A stretch of 64,000 nucleotides of DNA from assembly GCA_020721585.1 (NCBI GenBank), contig DYMK01000011.1, positions 1 through 64,000 on the forward strand. The letters run 5' to 3'. Below the pieces are notes generated by a model. That model made no database searches, had not been told where the DNA came from, and was given only the letters and a program-made list of their open reading frames with translations. This DNA is from Sulfuricurvum sp. (GTDB lineage Bacteria > Campylobacterota > Campylobacteria > Campylobacterales > Sulfurimonadaceae). A program made the position numbers and the translations under genes. Shown one piece after another: positions 17,908 through 29,305 of the stretch. Numbering within the stretch: position 1 is the stretch's first letter; every line of letters begins with the position of its first letter.

Positions 17908-20237
17908 CGTAAACCAATCCCTAACTCTTCATTCAAACCTGTCAAAATCCACTCAACCGCTGCGGTAATATCCTCTTCTTCCAATGTTCTTTCTTCCGAT
18001 TGAAGCATAAAGCGAACACTCAAACTCATATTATCACCCAAAGCATCCGATTCATACCGATCCACAGGGTAAAAACGTTTGACATCGGCACTGGCATGCT
18101 TGGTAATAACCGACTTAATACGCTCGTAGGGGAGTGTTTTGGGGACGATCAAACTCAAATCCCTAAAAGAGGGTTGATATTTTGAAAAAGGGTGTGCTTC
18201 GACCAATCCATACGGCAACGCGTCCATATCCAATTCACACATAAACGTGATGGGAAGATCAAACTCCTCTTCAACGCTGGGGTGAAGTCGGAAAAGTTCC
18301 CCTATCGACTGACCCGCCATCATCACTTTAGCACTCACGTAGGGGTGTGCTAAGGTATGGTCTGGGGTAAAAGGTACCATCTCAAACGATCCAATCACAT
18401 CCGCAATTTTTTGGACAAACCCTTGAAAATCAACCATAGGTGCTTTTCCACCGTTGGAAATTTTTTCCCCTTGGGACGCTCCACTCATGACAAAAGCGAT
18501 CCGTTTGGTCTCATGACGCTGCGCATCAAAAATCATCCCCGTTTCAAAAAGGGCAATCTTTTTTTGGTTGGACTTACTGTTCAACGAAGCCGCATTCAAC
18601 AGCCCTAGCATCAGCGTAGGACGCAAGGTATCCAACGTTGCGGTGATGGGATTGAGCAACTCTTTTTGGGGATCGGTACAGATAAATCCAAAACGTTCAC
18701 ACACCGCACGCTCATTAAAAACAAAATGGACACTCTCAAAAAAGCCATTGTACGCGCTGCGATGACGATACATACGTGTTTTTTTATACGCTTCAAAATC
18801 ATCTGTATGGCGATTTTTTTCACCAAAAACAAATGGCTTAGAGGGGATATTATCAATACCTATAATACGGACAATCTCCTCAATAATATCGTGTTTGTTC
18901 ACAATATCGTGTCGGAAGTTCGGTACTGAAATCGCAAACGCGGAGCTGGTGGGTTTGCTAATCGACATCCCTAAATTTTTAAGAATCTGGGTGATCGTTA
19001 GTTTGTCAATTTTCATCCCAATAAACGCTTCAAATTCCTCTTCATGGATGGTGACGATGGTGGTCTCTTTAGCCGAACGTAACTCCAAATTTCCCCCATA
19101 AATAAGGGACATCGAATAGGTTTCAAAAAGCTTCATTGCATAATCAACCCCGATTTTTAAGGAGGGTTCAGAACCCCGTGAGGCATGATAATAGACCGCA
19201 GTCGAAGCTACCTTAGTCTCACCCATTTTTTTGGCAATTATTTCAGGGGCAATATAGCTAGCTTCGATAACCGCTAACCCCTCATTATCGGCAAAACGAA
19301 CCTCCTCATTTTGGGAAACGCCAATAACCGACAAAGGCTCTTTACCTGCAACAACACTGTACCCCTGACTATCTTTCGCAAGAGCAATAAGCGATTTACC
19401 ATTCGTTCCCTCAGCAAAAGCACCAAAAGGATACGCAGCTAAAATAACCCCAGTACTGTGGGTTACATAGCCTAATAACGTATCCATGGTATTGAAAAAA
19501 CTTTTTTCCACCATTGCCATGCGTACACCAATGAGCAAGGGGATCGTCAACCCCTTAATCTCAACCGCACCATACAGCAACTCAATGTGTGGCTCATCTG
19601 AATGGTGAAGTTGCAAAATACGCCCTATTCCCAAACGCCCCTCAGGCTCTACTTTGACTTTAACATCGCGTAAATTTTTATTGAATGCCGCGCATAAATC
19701 CCGTGCAACTCCATGAATACTTAGACAATCTCCTCGATTGGCAGTGAGTTCAATTTCGATAATATCATCGTTAAATACGGGATAATCGGCTAAATTTTTC
19801 CCCTTTACCAACTCACCGATACTCCCATCAAGGATCATAATCCCCTCACCCATTTTGGGCAATCCAATCTCAGTTGAGGAGCAGATCATCCCATGCGATT
19901 CCATCCCACGAAGTTTGGCCTCTTTGATGGTCAACCCCCCTGGAAGGCTCGTCCCAACGGTGGCTACGGCAACGTAAATTCCCGCACGCACATTGGACGC
20001 TCCACAGACAATTTGACGGACTTCACCACCCACATTAACCTGACAAACATTGAGTTTATCGGCATCAGGATGCTTTTCACACCCCTCTACGAAACCAACG
20101 ACTACCCCAGCAGGGACACCAATGGATTCGTGACGACCCACTTCCAGACCAATGGCGTTTAAGGTTTTAAGCAATTGCCCAATGGTTACTGTATCAAGAT
20201 CAATCCACTCATTTAACCAATTTTTTGTAACGATCAT
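17904..20237 (-). CDS. pheT: Phenylalanyl-tRNA synthetase beta chain
   Basis: Large subunit of the alpha2-beta2 PheRS. The N-terminal tRNA-binding (EMAP/OB) domain (residues ~40-150) contains [12 protein letters not shown] and [12 protein letters not shown]3/4-like and B5 domains follow, then a catalytic-like core domain, and a C-terminal FDX-ACB anticodon-binding domain ([13 protein letters not shown]). Its 777 aa fit the bacterial form. It overlaps pheS and aroA by 4 nt each. Confidence 0.96.
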   Translation of the reverse strand: MIVTKNWLNEWIDLDTVTIGQLLKTLNAIGLEVGRHESIGVPAGVVVGFVEGCEKHPDADKLNVCQVNVGGEVRQIVCGASNVRAGIYVAVATVGTSLPGGLTIKEAKLRGMESHGMICSSTEIGLPKMGEGIMILDGSIGELVKGKNLADYPVFNDDIIEIELTANRGDCLSIHGVARDLCAAFNKNLRDVKVKVEPEGRLGIGRILQLHHSDEPHIELLYGAVEIKGLTIPLLIGVRMAMVEKSFFNTMDTLLGYVTHSTGVILAAYPFGAFAEGTNGKSLIALAKDSQGYSVVAGKEPLSVIGVSQNEEVRFADNEGLAVIEASYIAPEIIAKKMGETKVASTAVYYHASRGSEPSLKIGVDYAMKLFETYSMSLIYGGNLELRSAKETTIVTIHEEEFEAFIGMKIDKLTITQILKNLGMSISKPTSSAFAISVPNFRHDIVNKHDIIEEIVRIIGIDNIPSKPFVFGEKNRHTDDFEAYKKTRMYRHRSAYNGFFESVHFVFNERAVCERFGFICTDPQKELLNPITATLDTLRPTLMLGLLNAASLNSKSNQKKIALFETGMIFDAQRHETKRIAFVMSGASQGEKISNGGKAPMVDFQGFVQKIADVIGSFEMVPFTPDHTLAHPYVSAKVMMAGQSIGELFRLHPSVEEEFDLPITFMCELDMDALPYGLVEAHPFSKYQPSFRDLSLIVPKTLPYERIKSVITKHASADVKRFYPVDRYESDALGDNMSLSVRFMLQSEERTLEEEDITAAVEWILTGLNEELGIGLR

Positions 20238-21244
20238 CTAAACTGCTCCAATAATCTAACATCACCCTCAAACAGTGATCGTAAATCCCCAATACGGTGA
20301 ATTAACATAGCAAAACGCTCAACCCCTAAACCAAACGCATAGCCACTGACATTCTCGTAGCCGACCGCTTTAAAAACATTGGGATCGACAATACCGCACC
20401 CAAGTACTTCCAACCAACCGGTTTTAGAACAGACACGACACCCATCGCCACCACAAAAAATACAACTAATATCCACTTCCGCGGATGGTTCCGTAAAAGG
20501 GAAAAAACTGGGGCGGAAACGGACTTCTACCTCACCAAACATCGTTTTCAAAAAATCTTCCAAAATAAATTTCAAATTAGCAAACGAGACGCTCCCCCCT
20601 GCTTCAACGACTAACCCTTCCACTTGGTGAAACATAGGAGTATGGGTGAGGTCATAGTCACGACGAAATACTGATCCGGGGGCAATCATCCGAATGGGAG
20701 GCTTAGTGGAGAGCATCGTACGAATCTGTACCGGAGAAGTATGGGTTCGTAAAAGCTTGGCATCTTTAAAATAAAAGGTATCTTGCATATCGCGTGCGGG
20801 GTGGTAGGTTGGGAGGTTTAACGCTTCAAAGTTATGAAAATCATCCTCCACCATAGGTCCCGTATGCACCGCAAAATTCATCGCAGTAAAATACTCTACA
20901 ATACGATCCATGGTCTCCATCACAGGATGTAACGCACCTCGATCACTGCTGGGTGAAAATGCGGTTACGTCCAGTGCTTCCCCTTTCATCGTCGCTTCCA
21001 AATGGGCTAAACTTAAAAAAAGTTTTCGCTCAACCAACAACGTATTGAGCTGTTCTTTATAGATATTAAGTTCTTTGGCAAATGCCCCTTTTTCGCTATC
21101 GGGAATCTCCTTCATTCGCGCAAATTGGGCGTTCATGATCCCTTTTTTTCCAAAAATAGCTACCCGAATTTCTTCAATTTTATCAATAGTACCGGCTGAT
21201 TCTATAGCATTAATCCACTCTTGCAAAATTCTTCTCTCCATCAT
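20234..21244 (-). CDS. pheS: Phenylalanyl-tRNA synthetase alpha chain
   Basis: Catalytic subunit of PheRS. An N-terminal coiled coil (~1-90) is followed by the class II core with motif 2 ([19 protein letters not shown]) and motif 3 ([11 protein letters not shown]); 336 aa is usual. A CxxC...CxxC cluster ([17 protein letters not shown]) in the core is common in Campylobacterota and some other bacteria. It is the first gene of the minus-strand operon and is divergent from the HIT gene; the promoter lies in 21245-21339. Confidence 0.96.
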   Translation of the reverse strand: MMERRILQEWINAIESAGTIDKIEEIRVAIFGKKGIMNAQFARMKEIPDSEKGAFAKELNIYKEQLNTLLVERKLFLSLAHLEATMKGEALDVTAFSPSSDRGALHPVMETMDRIVEYFTAMNFAVHTGPMVEDDFHNFEALNLPTYHPARDMQDTFYFKDAKLLRTHTSPVQIRTMLSTKPPIRMIAPGSVFRRDYDLTHTPMFHQVEGLVVEAGGSVSFANLKFILEDFLKTMFGEVEVRFRPSFFPFTEPSAEVDISCIFCGGDGCRVCSKTGWLEVLGCGIVDPNVFKAVGYENVSGYAFGLGVERFAMLIHRIGDLRSLFEGDVRLLEQFR

Positions 21245-21339
21245 TCATTATAGTTGAGCAATTGTAGTGAAATCTCTTTTACAATAAGCTTCAAGGTCTA
21301 CACTGTGTGCTACAATATGCCCAAAAAAAGAGGTTTGCT

Positions 21340-21696
21340 ATGTGTCTATTTTGTAAAATAATTAACCGTGAAATCCCCTCCAATGCGGTTGCCGAAAACG
21401 AAGAGTTTTATGCGTTTCATGACATCAATCCCAAAGCACCCGTTCACGTATTGATCATCCCTAAAACCCATTATGATAGTTTCGATGACATTCCTAGCGA
21501 TGCGATGGGAAAAATGGCAACATTCATGCAAGAAGTGGCTCGGGAGTTAGGGATCAATCAAAGTGGCTACCGTATCATCAGTAATATTGGAGAAGACGGT
21601 GGGCAAGAGGTTAAACACCTCCATTTTCATCTTTTGGGGGGTGCAAAACTCCATTGGGGTCATTTAGCCGATTCTGACCCAAAAGACTTCTTTTAA
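21340..21696 (+). CDS. HIT-family purine nucleoside phosphoramidase (HinT-like)
   Basis: A small (118 aa) histidine-triad hydrolase. An N-terminal CLFCKI (zinc/CxxC style) and the family core IPKTHYDSF precede the catalytic triad motif KHLHFHLLGG. HinT-like proteins hydrolyse nucleoside 5'-phosphoramidates. ATG 21340 with AGAGG upstream is preferred over the longer frame from 21307. The gene stands alone between divergent pheS and convergent argH. Confidence 0.93.
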   Translation: MCLFCKIINREIPSNAVAENEEFYAFHDINPKAPVHVLIIPKTHYDSFDDIPSDAMGKMATFMQEVARELGINQSGYRIISNIGEDGGQEVKHLHFHLLGGAKLHWGHLADSDPKDFF

Positions 21697-21723
21697 TCCT
21701 TAGCTTAAAAATCCTATCCTCAC

Positions 21724-21742
21724 TCCCGAATCACCTTCGGGA
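21724..21742. terminator. Shared hairpin between convergent HIT gene and argH
   Basis: Arms TCCCGAA and TTCGGGA (7 bp) with a 5-nt loop lie between two convergent genes. The flanks are T-rich on both strands but without a clean T-run, so a bidirectional terminator is plausible. The arm sequence resembles the CCCGAA palindrome in hsdR. Confidence 0.5.
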
Positions 21743-21761
21743 TAGTATTGGGTTTAAAATT

Positions 21762-23147
21762 TTACTCAACGGCGTTAAGATAACTATCAAAATAGATAAT
21801 TTGTTCTAAGGTACGCACCTGCGCTGTCCCCCCTTGGGACGTACGGGCATTCATGGAATGGTCAATTGCCAAGTAAGCAAGGACATCTTTTTTAATTCGC
21901 GTATCAATCGCATGAAGTTCTGCATACTCCATGTCGCTCAAATCAATCCCCAATGCTTCGGCACGCGCAACCGCACGTCCGGTAATATGATGCGCTTCTC
22001 GAAACGGAACCTTGCAATGCTCCACCAAATAATCGGCCAAATCGGTTGCACTGAGGTGACCTAGCTTACACGCTTTTTCCATATTTTCCGGTTTAATGGT
22101 CATGGTTTTGAGGGCTTCTTTGAGAATTTCAAGGGAAATTTCAATGGTCTCAATGCTATCAAAAACCCCCTCTTTGTCCTCTTGGGTATCTTTGTTGTAC
22201 GCCAAAGGAAGTCCCTTCATCACCGTTAAAAGCCCCATCAAATTACCATAAACACGACCCGTTTTACCCCGTAAAAGTTCAGGAACATCGGGATTTTTCT
22301 TTTGGGGCATTATGGAGCTTCCTGTCGAATAGGCATCAGAGAGTTCCACAAAACGAAACTCATAACTCGACCACAGGATAATCTCTTCCGCAAGACGGGA
22401 GATGTGCATCATCAAGGTTGAAATATTAAACAAAATTTCAAGGGCAAAATCACGATCACTCACCGTATCGAGACAATTGACACTTACCGAATCAAAGCCC
22501 AGTATTTTAGCGGTCATGGTACGATCAATATTATGGGGGGTTCCCGCCAATGCGGCACACCCTAAAGGAGAGATATTATTACGGACAAAGGAACTTTCAA
22601 ACCGTTCACAATCACGCTTCAACATGGAAGCATACGCTAAAAGATGGAATCCAAAATTAATGGGCTGGGCGTGTTGCAAATGGGTCATCCCCGGTAAAAG
22701 GGTGTCGGTATGATCACGGGCAATACCCACGATGACGTGCATTACTGCTTTGATACTTTCCATAATTTCACGATTTTTGCGTAAAACGTAGCGACGAAAA
22801 TCCACTGCCACTTGATCATTGCGACTACGCGCAGTATGAAGTTTTTTCCCCGCTTCCCCAATAACAGCAGTCAGTCGTTTTTCAATCGCCATGTGGAGAT
22901 CTTCATCTCCGATTTTCCACTCAAAAACACCCGATTCAATCTCACCCAAAACCTGTTGCATACCCACTTCAATGGAAGAGAGTTCCTCTGAAGTCAAGAT
23001 CCCTTGATGAGTAAGCATTTGGGCATGCGCAAGAGAGCCTTCGATGTCTTCACGGTATAATTTTCGGTCAAACAGTATCGAAGCATTAAATTTTTCCAAC
23101 AAAGACGACGCATCTTGTGCAAATCGTCCAGACCACATTTTTTCCAT
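21762..23147 (-). CDS. argH: Argininosuccinate lyase
   Basis: Splits argininosuccinate to arginine and fumarate. The fumarase/aspartase superfamily signature [13 protein letters not shown] is present, as are [13 protein letters not shown] and the TGLQHAQP-like [13 protein letters not shown]; 461 aa is standard. It starts [17 protein letters not shown]-type -10 lies just upstream in the gap to 23205. It converges on the HIT gene and is transcribed away from the cytochrome gene behind it. Confidence 0.97.
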   Translation of the reverse strand: MEKMWSGRFAQDASSLLEKFNASILFDRKLYREDIEGSLAHAQMLTHQGILTSEELSSIEVGMQQVLGEIESGVFEWKIGDEDLHMAIEKRLTAVIGEAGKKLHTARSRNDQVAVDFRRYVLRKNREIMESIKAVMHVIVGIARDHTDTLLPGMTHLQHAQPINFGFHLLAYASMLKRDCERFESSFVRNNISPLGCAALAGTPHNIDRTMTAKILGFDSVSVNCLDTVSDRDFALEILFNISTLMMHISRLAEEIILWSSYEFRFVELSDAYSTGSSIMPQKKNPDVPELLRGKTGRVYGNLMGLLTVMKGLPLAYNKDTQEDKEGVFDSIETIEISLEILKEALKTMTIKPENMEKACKLGHLSATDLADYLVEHCKVPFREAHHITGRAVARAEALGIDLSDMEYAELHAIDTRIKKDVLAYLAIDHSMNARTSQGGTAQVRTLEQIIYFDSYLNAVE

Positions 23148-23204
23148 GACTACTCCGCGTATAAAAGTAGCGTATTCTAGCGAAGATTAGTTAAGGAGAA
23201 AATA

Positions 23205-23531
23205 TTAGTCACACGCAGGTATATTCCCACTGTCCTTAGCGTATGTGGTTAAAAAATCTCTCAAGTGCTTGGAATCTTTGGAAAATTTAGGGTTTTTAAA
23301 ATATTCCCATGACCCTTGCGCTTTTTTAGACGAGGTATGGAGAGTGGCTAATTGTTGACCATTATCGGACATCACTTTTTTCCAGACGCGCATATTACGT
23401 GACTTACACATCGCTTGTCCACTTTTGTGACACTCTTTACAGGTATTCATATAGATCTTCTGACCTTTATCGGTTCTCGCATGCAATGTTGATACCAATA
23501 ATAACACAATAAGCGCACTTAATTTGATCAT
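23205..23531 (-). CDS. Small periplasmic monohaem cytochrome c-like protein
   Basis: 108 aa with a signal peptide (IKLSALIVLLLVSTLHA) and one haem-binding CKECH motif at about residues 34-38. The rest is lysine-rich, with several methionines (e.g. MCKSRNM, VMSDNG) that could give the sixth ligand. Comparable short cytochromes carry electrons in the periplasm of Campylobacterota. It has its own gap of about 90 nt upstream (to ubiD) and 57 nt downstream, so it may be a single-gene unit. The partner is unknown. Confidence 0.85.
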   Translation of the reverse strand: MIKLSALIVLLLVSTLHARTDKGQKIYMNTCKECHKSGQAMCKSRNMRVWKKVMSDNGQQLATLHTSSKKAQGSWEYFKNPKFSKDSKHLRDFLTTYAKDSGNIPACD

Positions 23532-23621
23532 ATATGTAATGTCCCTATTTAGAAATAAGATTTAAACTGATAGTACATTAGGAATTCTAACAAATTGCTT
23601 AATATCTACTCAGACAAATCA

Positions 23622-25442
23622 TTATAATTGATATTTTTGCTCTTTTTTAATCTCCAAATCCCAAAGGGAAAGGGACTTAAGCTTATCAACAACCGCAGAT
23701 GAGCAAACCACATCTTTGGGCCATTCCCGATCAAATCCATCCAACGTTGATTTGGTCGTTCCATCCAAAGAGACCATCGCCCCACAAATAGCAATATCCC
23801 GTTGCGCATCCAAATTATTAGCAACTCTCCACAACAACATATAAGGGTTATGAATATCGTTATTTTCACGATCCACTACCACAATAATGCGTAAATACGG
23901 TTCCAAGGGAGCAAGCAAATTCGCAAGCGTTGACAAAGAACGCTTTTTCGTCACACTTATAACCGTAATAGGATTAGCCGTATGACGTATATATTGGGTT
24001 ACCTCTTCTACTTCGGGAAGCAAAGGGCGTATATGGTCTAATAAGAGAGAGCTTTCCATCATCTCTGGTTTTTTAAGCGTATACGAAGCGGTAAAATCAA
24101 TCCCTAGTTTTCCCCCAACCAAACTCTCAGGACTGGAGTGATCCAGTGCATCGGTAATCCCCTCTGAGATGAACAGCGATTTAGGGATAAATCGGTTAAG
24201 GGCATAGGTCGCTAAAGCTTCATAGTTGGTCAATTTAGGGGCATTCTCATCAAAAAAGAGGGCATGTTTGACAAAACTCATCTGCCCCGATCCCCAAAAA
24301 AGGTGCATAAACTGTTTGCTATGCCCTTTATACAAAGGTTTCATTTTTGCCAAAATGAGGTTATGAAACACCCCATTTTCGGGCATATGATAATCCACTA
24401 AATCCGCTGCATTGGTTTTGAGTAAAGGCAAAAAGATCCGTTCGGTTGCCCATCCCATGTATTTATCCTCTAAGGGGGGTTTTCCCACAACGGTCGCCAA
24501 ATAGATCGGATTTTTACGATGGGTAATGGCACTCACTTCCAATACCGGATACCGTTCTGCCAATGTGTAATAACCGGTGTGATCTCCAAAAGGCCCTTCG
24601 ATGACCATTTTTTCAGGATCAACCCACCCTTCGATAACAAAATCCAAATCTTCAGGAACATACAAAGGAGTCGTCAGTGACTGTACCAATTTGGGGGATT
24701 CTTTTTTTATCAATCCATACAATAACAATTCATTGACTCCATACGGCAAAGGAGCGGTCGCACACCATGTATACAAAGGATCCCCACCGATACCAATCGA
24801 AACGGGCATTTTTTTACCCGCGCGGCTGTACTGATCGAAAAAGTGAGAAGAGTCTTTGTGGATTTGCCAGTGCATCCCCAAATGGTTTTTATCGTACACT
24901 TGGAGTCGGTACATCCCCAAATTGACCACATCCCCATCCAAACTTTGGGTATAAACTTGCCCCATCGTGATAAAAGGGCCACCATCCTCTTCCCACGTTG
25001 TCAAAATTGGTAAATCGTATAAATTAACGGCATCATCTTGGGCAATCACCTCTTGGCAGTGACCTCTCCCTTTGAGCTTTTTGGGGAATATATCTTTCAT
25101 GGCAAACAGCTCACCCAACATACTAAACTTATCGCGTAACCCTTGAGGTGGTTTCATATGCAACAGTTTTTCAATCTCGCGAGCTACCCCCTCCACATCG
25201 CGACCAAAGAGCAATTCAGTACGCTTATACGATCCAAAAAGGTTCATGACGACAGGAGTGGTGAATTTTTTGTCGCTTCGAGAATCGATAGGATGGGTGA
25301 AGACCAATGCTTGCCCCCCATCGTCTTTTTTCACTTCAGCATACGCCAAATGGGGAATTTCCAAATAAATATCCAAAGGGGTATCAATGAAACGCACTTC
25401 ATTATGCGCTTTTAAAAGATCAAGGGTTTTTTTAAGGGTCAT
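23622..25442 (-). CDS. UbiD-family decarboxylase (menaquinone/futalosine type)
   Basis: 606 aa, the length of the SCO4490-type menaquinone decarboxylases rather than E. coli UbiD (about 490). Family traits include the prFMN-binding region (MYRLQVYDKNHLGMHWQ), the E...GPFGDHTGYY motif with catalytic acid residues, and MGWATERIFLP. It would decarboxylate a naphthoate intermediate in futalosine-dependent menaquinone synthesis with prenylated FMN (family knowledge; the substrate is inferred). The ATG overlaps the hemC stop by 4 nt, at the end of the ispB-hemA-proS operon. Confidence 0.9.
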   Translation of the reverse strand: MTLKKTLDLLKAHNEVRFIDTPLDIYLEIPHLAYAEVKKDDGGQALVFTHPIDSRSDKKFTTPVVMNLFGSYKRTELLFGRDVEGVAREIEKLLHMKPPQGLRDKFSMLGELFAMKDIFPKKLKGRGHCQEVIAQDDAVNLYDLPILTTWEEDGGPFITMGQVYTQSLDGDVVNLGMYRLQVYDKNHLGMHWQIHKDSSHFFDQYSRAGKKMPVSIGIGGDPLYTWCATAPLPYGVNELLLYGLIKKESPKLVQSLTTPLYVPEDLDFVIEGWVDPEKMVIEGPFGDHTGYYTLAERYPVLEVSAITHRKNPIYLATVVGKPPLEDKYMGWATERIFLPLLKTNAADLVDYHMPENGVFHNLILAKMKPLYKGHSKQFMHLFWGSGQMSFVKHALFFDENAPKLTNYEALATYALNRFIPKSLFISEGITDALDHSSPESLVGGKLGIDFTASYTLKKPEMMESSLLLDHIRPLLPEVEEVTQYIRHTANPITVISVTKKRSLSTLANLLAPLEPYLRIIVVVDRENNDIHNPYMLLWRVANNLDAQRDIAICGAMVSLDGTTKSTLDGFDREWPKDVVCSSAVVDKLKSLSLWDLEIKKEQKYQL

Positions 25443-26386
25443 GCTTTATGTCCATTCGCCATAATTTCAGCGCGGGAAAGCAATTCCATCGCCCCTTTGG
25501 CTTGGAAACGCTCTGCCATAGCTTTACCAACCCCCTCAACAGCTGTACAGGTGGTCTCAAAGGTTTCATCCATACTTTCCGATCCATCAGGTAATCCAAG
25601 AGTAGCACGGACAACCACACGATCTTCCCCCTCAACCGAGGCACTTACCCCAATGGGAACTTGACATCCCCCTTGAAGGGTGTCCACAAATTCACGCTCA
25701 ATGGTGGTCTCAATACGGCTATGGGCATCTTCAAGGAGTTGGGCAATTTCCAAAACCCACGGTTCATCAATGGTCTGAATTCCCAATGCACCCTGCCCCA
25801 TAGAGGGGATCATCGTGTCTAAGGGGATAGGGGAAAAATAGTTCACCAATGTCGTAAACCCAAGACGATTGATCCCCGCAGCCGCTAAAATAATCGCGTC
25901 AAATTCCCCCTCTTTGAGCTTACGGATACGGGTATCCACATTGCCTCGTAGATCTTTGATCACCAAATCGGGACGCTGTTTCATCAACTGCATACGACGA
26001 CGCAACGACGACGTACCCACTACTGCACCTTGAGGCAACGATTCAATGGATGGGTACTGTTCACTCAATAACGCATCTTTGGTATCTTCTCGTGTGGTAA
26101 TTGCCGCAAGAATTAACCCCTCAGGCATCACGGTAGGGACATCTTTAAGCGAATGAACCGCCATCTGTGCTTCGCCTGCTAAAAGAGCCTCTTCAATCTC
26201 TTTGAGAAACAGCCCTTTCCCCCCAATTTTTGCCAAAGGGACATCCAAAATTTTATCCCCTGTGGTAACCACAATTTTTAATTCTACCTCAATATCAGGA
26301 CGTGCAGACTCAATACACCCCTTGATATGATGGGATTGCCAAAGGGCTAATTTGCTTCCACGTGTTGCGATGGTGAGTTTTTTCAT
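25439..26386 (-). CDS. hemC: Hydroxymethylbilane synthase (porphobilinogen deaminase)
   Basis: Polymerises four porphobilinogens in haem synthesis. TRGSKLALWQ at the N-terminus, VGTSSLRRRMQL, RGNVDTRIRKL and the dipyrromethane-binding cysteine in GGCQVPIG are all present; 315 aa is typical. It lies in one transcription unit with hemA, which supplies the first tRNA-dependent step of the same pathway. Confidence 0.97.
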   Translation of the reverse strand: MKKLTIATRGSKLALWQSHHIKGCIESARPDIEVELKIVVTTGDKILDVPLAKIGGKGLFLKEIEEALLAGEAQMAVHSLKDVPTVMPEGLILAAITTREDTKDALLSEQYPSIESLPQGAVVGTSSLRRRMQLMKQRPDLVIKDLRGNVDTRIRKLKEGEFDAIILAAAGINRLGFTTLVNYFSPIPLDTMIPSMGQGALGIQTIDEPWVLEIAQLLEDAHSRIETTIEREFVDTLQGGCQVPIGVSASVEGEDRVVVRATLGLPDGSESMDETFETTCTAVEGVGKAMAERFQAKGAMELLSRAEIMANGHKA

Positions 26387-26389
26387 CCG

Positions 26390-27226
26390 TTATTTAACCT
26401 TTACGTCTTTGTATTTGGTTTTTTTGTTATCTTTTTCCCCATCAAAAAAGAGCGTTGGGGTACCATTGACCATCATGGCACGGACGATTTTTTGATCAAA
26501 TTCAAATTGTTTAACCACCGAAGCACGACGTAAATCGGCTATACGCACATTCGTTTTAAAGGTTTTGTTAAACGCATCCAGAATTTTTTGATCCCCTTTT
26601 TCATCGGGATTAATTTCCACTTGATAGAGTTTGCTCATATCAAAATTAGTCCCGTTTTGCTCTGCTGCAATCGCAGCTTTGGTCAACGACACAGAGGCAG
26701 GGTGAAGTGCAGCTAGGGGAAAGTGGTAATAATAGACCGCAAAGGTTTTGGGGTATTTTGCCATATAGCTTAACGCTTCAGGGACAAATTTACGACAAAA
26801 AGGGCATAAAGGATCGGAAAAAATCGCCACTTTATGGGCAGCGGTCGCCTCACCACTGATTAAATTGGCTTTGGCATAATAGCTGTTAGTAAACGCAGGT
26901 GCGACCATATCATTGAGTCGTTCTCCGGTTTTAACATTTAATAATTCGGGGGCAATAATACTGCCACTGGCAAAATAGGTTCCTGCTTGGCTGACATGAC
27001 GTACTTCAGAACCTTGCTTCACATCCGCTTCCATGTTGGTAAAATAAGCTTGCCACCCATTCATCCCTGCAACGGCTTGTTTGCCCGTAATCTCTATTTT
27101 TAGATTGCTAATACTGGGATTTGCCCCAATCCCTTTTTTAAGAAACGTTACCACCTCTGCATCACTCGCCCCAAAAAGGCTAGCGCAGAGAAGGAGTGTC
27201 GCTGATAATTTCGGCATCAATAACAT
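26390..27226 (-). CDS. DsbA/DsbC-like thiol:disulfide interchange protein
   Basis: 278 aa with a signal peptide ([15 protein letters not shown]) and a thioredoxin-fold domain whose active site is CPFC (in SDPLCPFCRKFVP). The cis-Pro loop is NGTPTLFFDG near the C-terminus. An N-terminal domain (~25-115) could be a DsbC-like dimerisation region. It is expected to act on periplasmic cysteines. I chose ATG 27226, with AAGGA spaced 5 nt upstream; the open frame to 27379 would overlap fxsA far more and has no signal-peptide start. The first 47 nt overlap fxsA in another frame. Confidence 0.85.
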   Translation of the reverse strand: MLLMPKLSATLLLCASLFGASDAEVVTFLKKGIGANPSISNLKIEITGKQAVAGMNGWQAYFTNMEADVKQGSEVRHVSQAGTYFASGSIIAPELLNVKTGERLNDMVAPAFTNSYYAKANLISGEATAAHKVAIFSDPLCPFCRKFVPEALSYMAKYPKTFAVYYYHFPLAALHPASVSLTKAAIAAEQNGTNFDMSKLYQVEINPDEKGDQKILDAFNKTFKTNVRIADLRRASVVKQFEFDQKIVRAMMVNGTPTLFFDGEKDNKKTKYKDVKVK

Positions 27227-27605
27227 GGTCATCCTTTGAATAAGTTGGTGTTGAATACGATTTTTCTTCCGCAATTTTAGGTCTAAAATGGTTAATAATA
27301 AGCCCAAAAAAGAGGGAAATTTGTAATAGAAGTGCAATAGTATCCGATAAAATTCCCGGTACAATAAACAAAAGCGCACTCAAAAGTGCCAAAACGTTGC
27401 GTTGATAAAATCCATTGGCACTCAACCGTCGCTCTTTGAGTTCCATCAAATTGACCACCAACGTCGTCCGAAAATTAACGATAATCACAAGCCCAATAAG
27501 ACCACTTACCATAATTTCCGCAAACATCATTAAACCCCCAATCTTGGAAGCAACGGCAGAGGTAAGGATCACTTCGAGGAAAAAATAGAGGAAAAAATAG
27601 ATCAT
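27180..27605 (-). CDS. fxsA: FxsA-family cytoplasmic membrane protein
   Basis: 141 aa with about three hydrophobic segments (1-25, 30-47, 70-103) and the family pattern [16 protein letters not shown], then an [19 protein letters not shown] stretch. The tail is hydrophilic and charged. FxsA proteins are small membrane proteins named for suppression of F exclusion of phage T7 in E. coli; their normal job is not established. The start overlaps proS by 4 nt; the 3' end overlaps the DsbA-like gene. Confidence 0.85.
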   Translation of the reverse strand: MIYFFLYFFLEVILTSAVASKIGGLMMFAEIMVSGLIGLVIIVNFRTTLVVNLMELKERRLSANGFYQRNVLALLSALLFIVPGILSDTIALLLQISLFFGLIINHFRPKIAEEKSYSTPTYSKDDHVIDAEIISDTPSLR

Positions 27606-29305
27606 CCCATCAAACCTTGAAGGGTGGAGACAACCGCATCTTTATCGACGGTGAGGATCTCTTTGGTTTTACGGATCAAAATTTGGGCTTGACCATTGGC
27701 TAATTCTTTACCAACGATCACCGTAAACGGAAAGCCTATGAGTTCCGCATCGGACATTTTAAACCCAAATCGCTCTTTACGATCATCCAAAATAGTCTCA
27801 ATTCCCTTTTTTTGCAATGTTCCATACAGTTCTTCTGCGTACGCCACATGGGATTCTTCTTTGATATTGGAGATCATCACATTGACCAGATAGGGTGCCG
27901 TTGCGTGTGTCCAAATACACCCTTTGTCATCGTGATGTTGTTCGATCACCGCAGCTACCAAACGGCTCACACCCATCCCATACGTCCCCATAATAAAGGG
28001 TTGCGAACGACCATTTTCATCCAGAAATTCGGCTTTAAGGGGGGCAGAATAGACCGTACCCAACTTAAAGATATGCCCCACTTCGATCCCTTTGGTGTGG
28101 AGAATCTTACCGCCGCAATGGGGACAGCCATCCCCCTCTTGAACGGTTACCAAATCGGCAAAAACAACCTCCCCCATCACCGAAAGATCAACCCCGACAA
28201 AATGGTAATCCGCTTCGTTCGCGCCGCAAATCATTGAGCTTGCATTGCGGGTATCATTATCCATGACCATACGGATGTTATCTTGATCCAAAGGCCCCAC
28301 AAAACCTGCAACCAAACCTATCTCACGTAGTTCTGCTTCACTGGCATCAACCAAATCGATTGCGCCCACACTGTTACGCGCTTTGACCTCTTGAAGTTCA
28401 TCGCATCCACGGATAAAGAAGCAGACCAATTCGCTCCCCTGTGTATACACAGCACGTTTGACCACCGCTTTGAGGGTATAATAGGGATCGATATGGAAAA
28501 AGTGGCTCAACTCTTCAATCGATTTGACATCAGGGGTTTTAAAGCGGGCAAAATCGGCTTGTGGTGCTTCAGGGATCACGCTACGCTGTGCGCGACGAGC
28601 GGCTTCAACATTGGCACCATACTCACACGTATCACATACCGCGAGGGTATCTTCCCCGCTTTGCGCCAATACCATGAGTTCTTTGGATCCTGTCCCCCCA
28701 ATGGCACCGCTATCGGCTTCAACAATCCGAAATTCCAGACCCAAACGCTCTAAAATTCGTTTGTACGCCGCTTCCATTGCCTCAAATTCACGATCCAAAT
28801 CGTCGGTAGAGGCGTGAAAGCTGTACCCATCTTTCATCACAAATTCACGACCCCGCATCAACCCAAAACGGGGACGCGCTTCATCCCGAAATTTGGTTTT
28901 AATCTGATACAAATTTAGGGGTAGTTGTTTGTAACTGTTGACCCGATTACGGACGATACTGACCATCATCTCTTCATGGGTAGGGCCAAGGACAAACAGA
29001 TTCTCTTTACGATCGCGGAAACGGAGTAACTCTTTCCCAAATTTCTCAATGCGACCACTCTCTTGCCACAACTCTGCGGGGGTAACAAAACTCAAATCGA
29101 CCTCTTGAGCGTCACACGCTGCCATCTCTTCATTGATAATCGTCTCGATTTTACGAAGAACCCGCTTCCCTAAAGGGAGAAAATTATACAAACCTGCAGC
29201 AACTTGTGCCACAAATCCTCCACGTGCCAAATAGATATGGCTGGGGAGTTGGGCATCTTTGGGCGATTCTTTGGTTGTGGGTATGTAAGCTCGTGAAAAA
29301 CGCAT
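27602..29305 (-). CDS. proS: Prolyl-tRNA synthetase
   Basis: 567 aa of the bacterial type. The class II core has motif 1 region [44 protein letters not shown] (motif 2) and [12 protein letters not shown] (motif 3). The editing insertion domain (YbaK-like, ~225-385) lies between motifs 2 and 3, and the C-terminal anticodon-binding domain ends the protein. It overlaps hemA by 1 nt and fxsA by 4 nt. Confidence 0.96.
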   Translation of the reverse strand: MRFSRAYIPTTKESPKDAQLPSHIYLARGGFVAQVAAGLYNFLPLGKRVLRKIETIINEEMAACDAQEVDLSFVTPAELWQESGRIEKFGKELLRFRDRKENLFVLGPTHEEMMVSIVRNRVNSYKQLPLNLYQIKTKFRDEARPRFGLMRGREFVMKDGYSFHASTDDLDREFEAMEAAYKRILERLGLEFRIVEADSGAIGGTGSKELMVLAQSGEDTLAVCDTCEYGANVEAARRAQRSVIPEAPQADFARFKTPDVKSIEELSHFFHIDPYYTLKAVVKRAVYTQGSELVCFFIRGCDELQEVKARNSVGAIDLVDASEAELREIGLVAGFVGPLDQDNIRMVMDNDTRNASSMICGANEADYHFVGVDLSVMGEVVFADLVTVQEGDGCPHCGGKILHTKGIEVGHIFKLGTVYSAPLKAEFLDENGRSQPFIMGTYGMGVSRLVAAVIEQHHDDKGCIWTHATAPYLVNVMISNIKEESHVAYAEELYGTLQKKGIETILDDRKERFGFKMSDAELIGFPFTVIVGKELANGQAQILIRKTKEILTVDKDAVVSTLQGLMG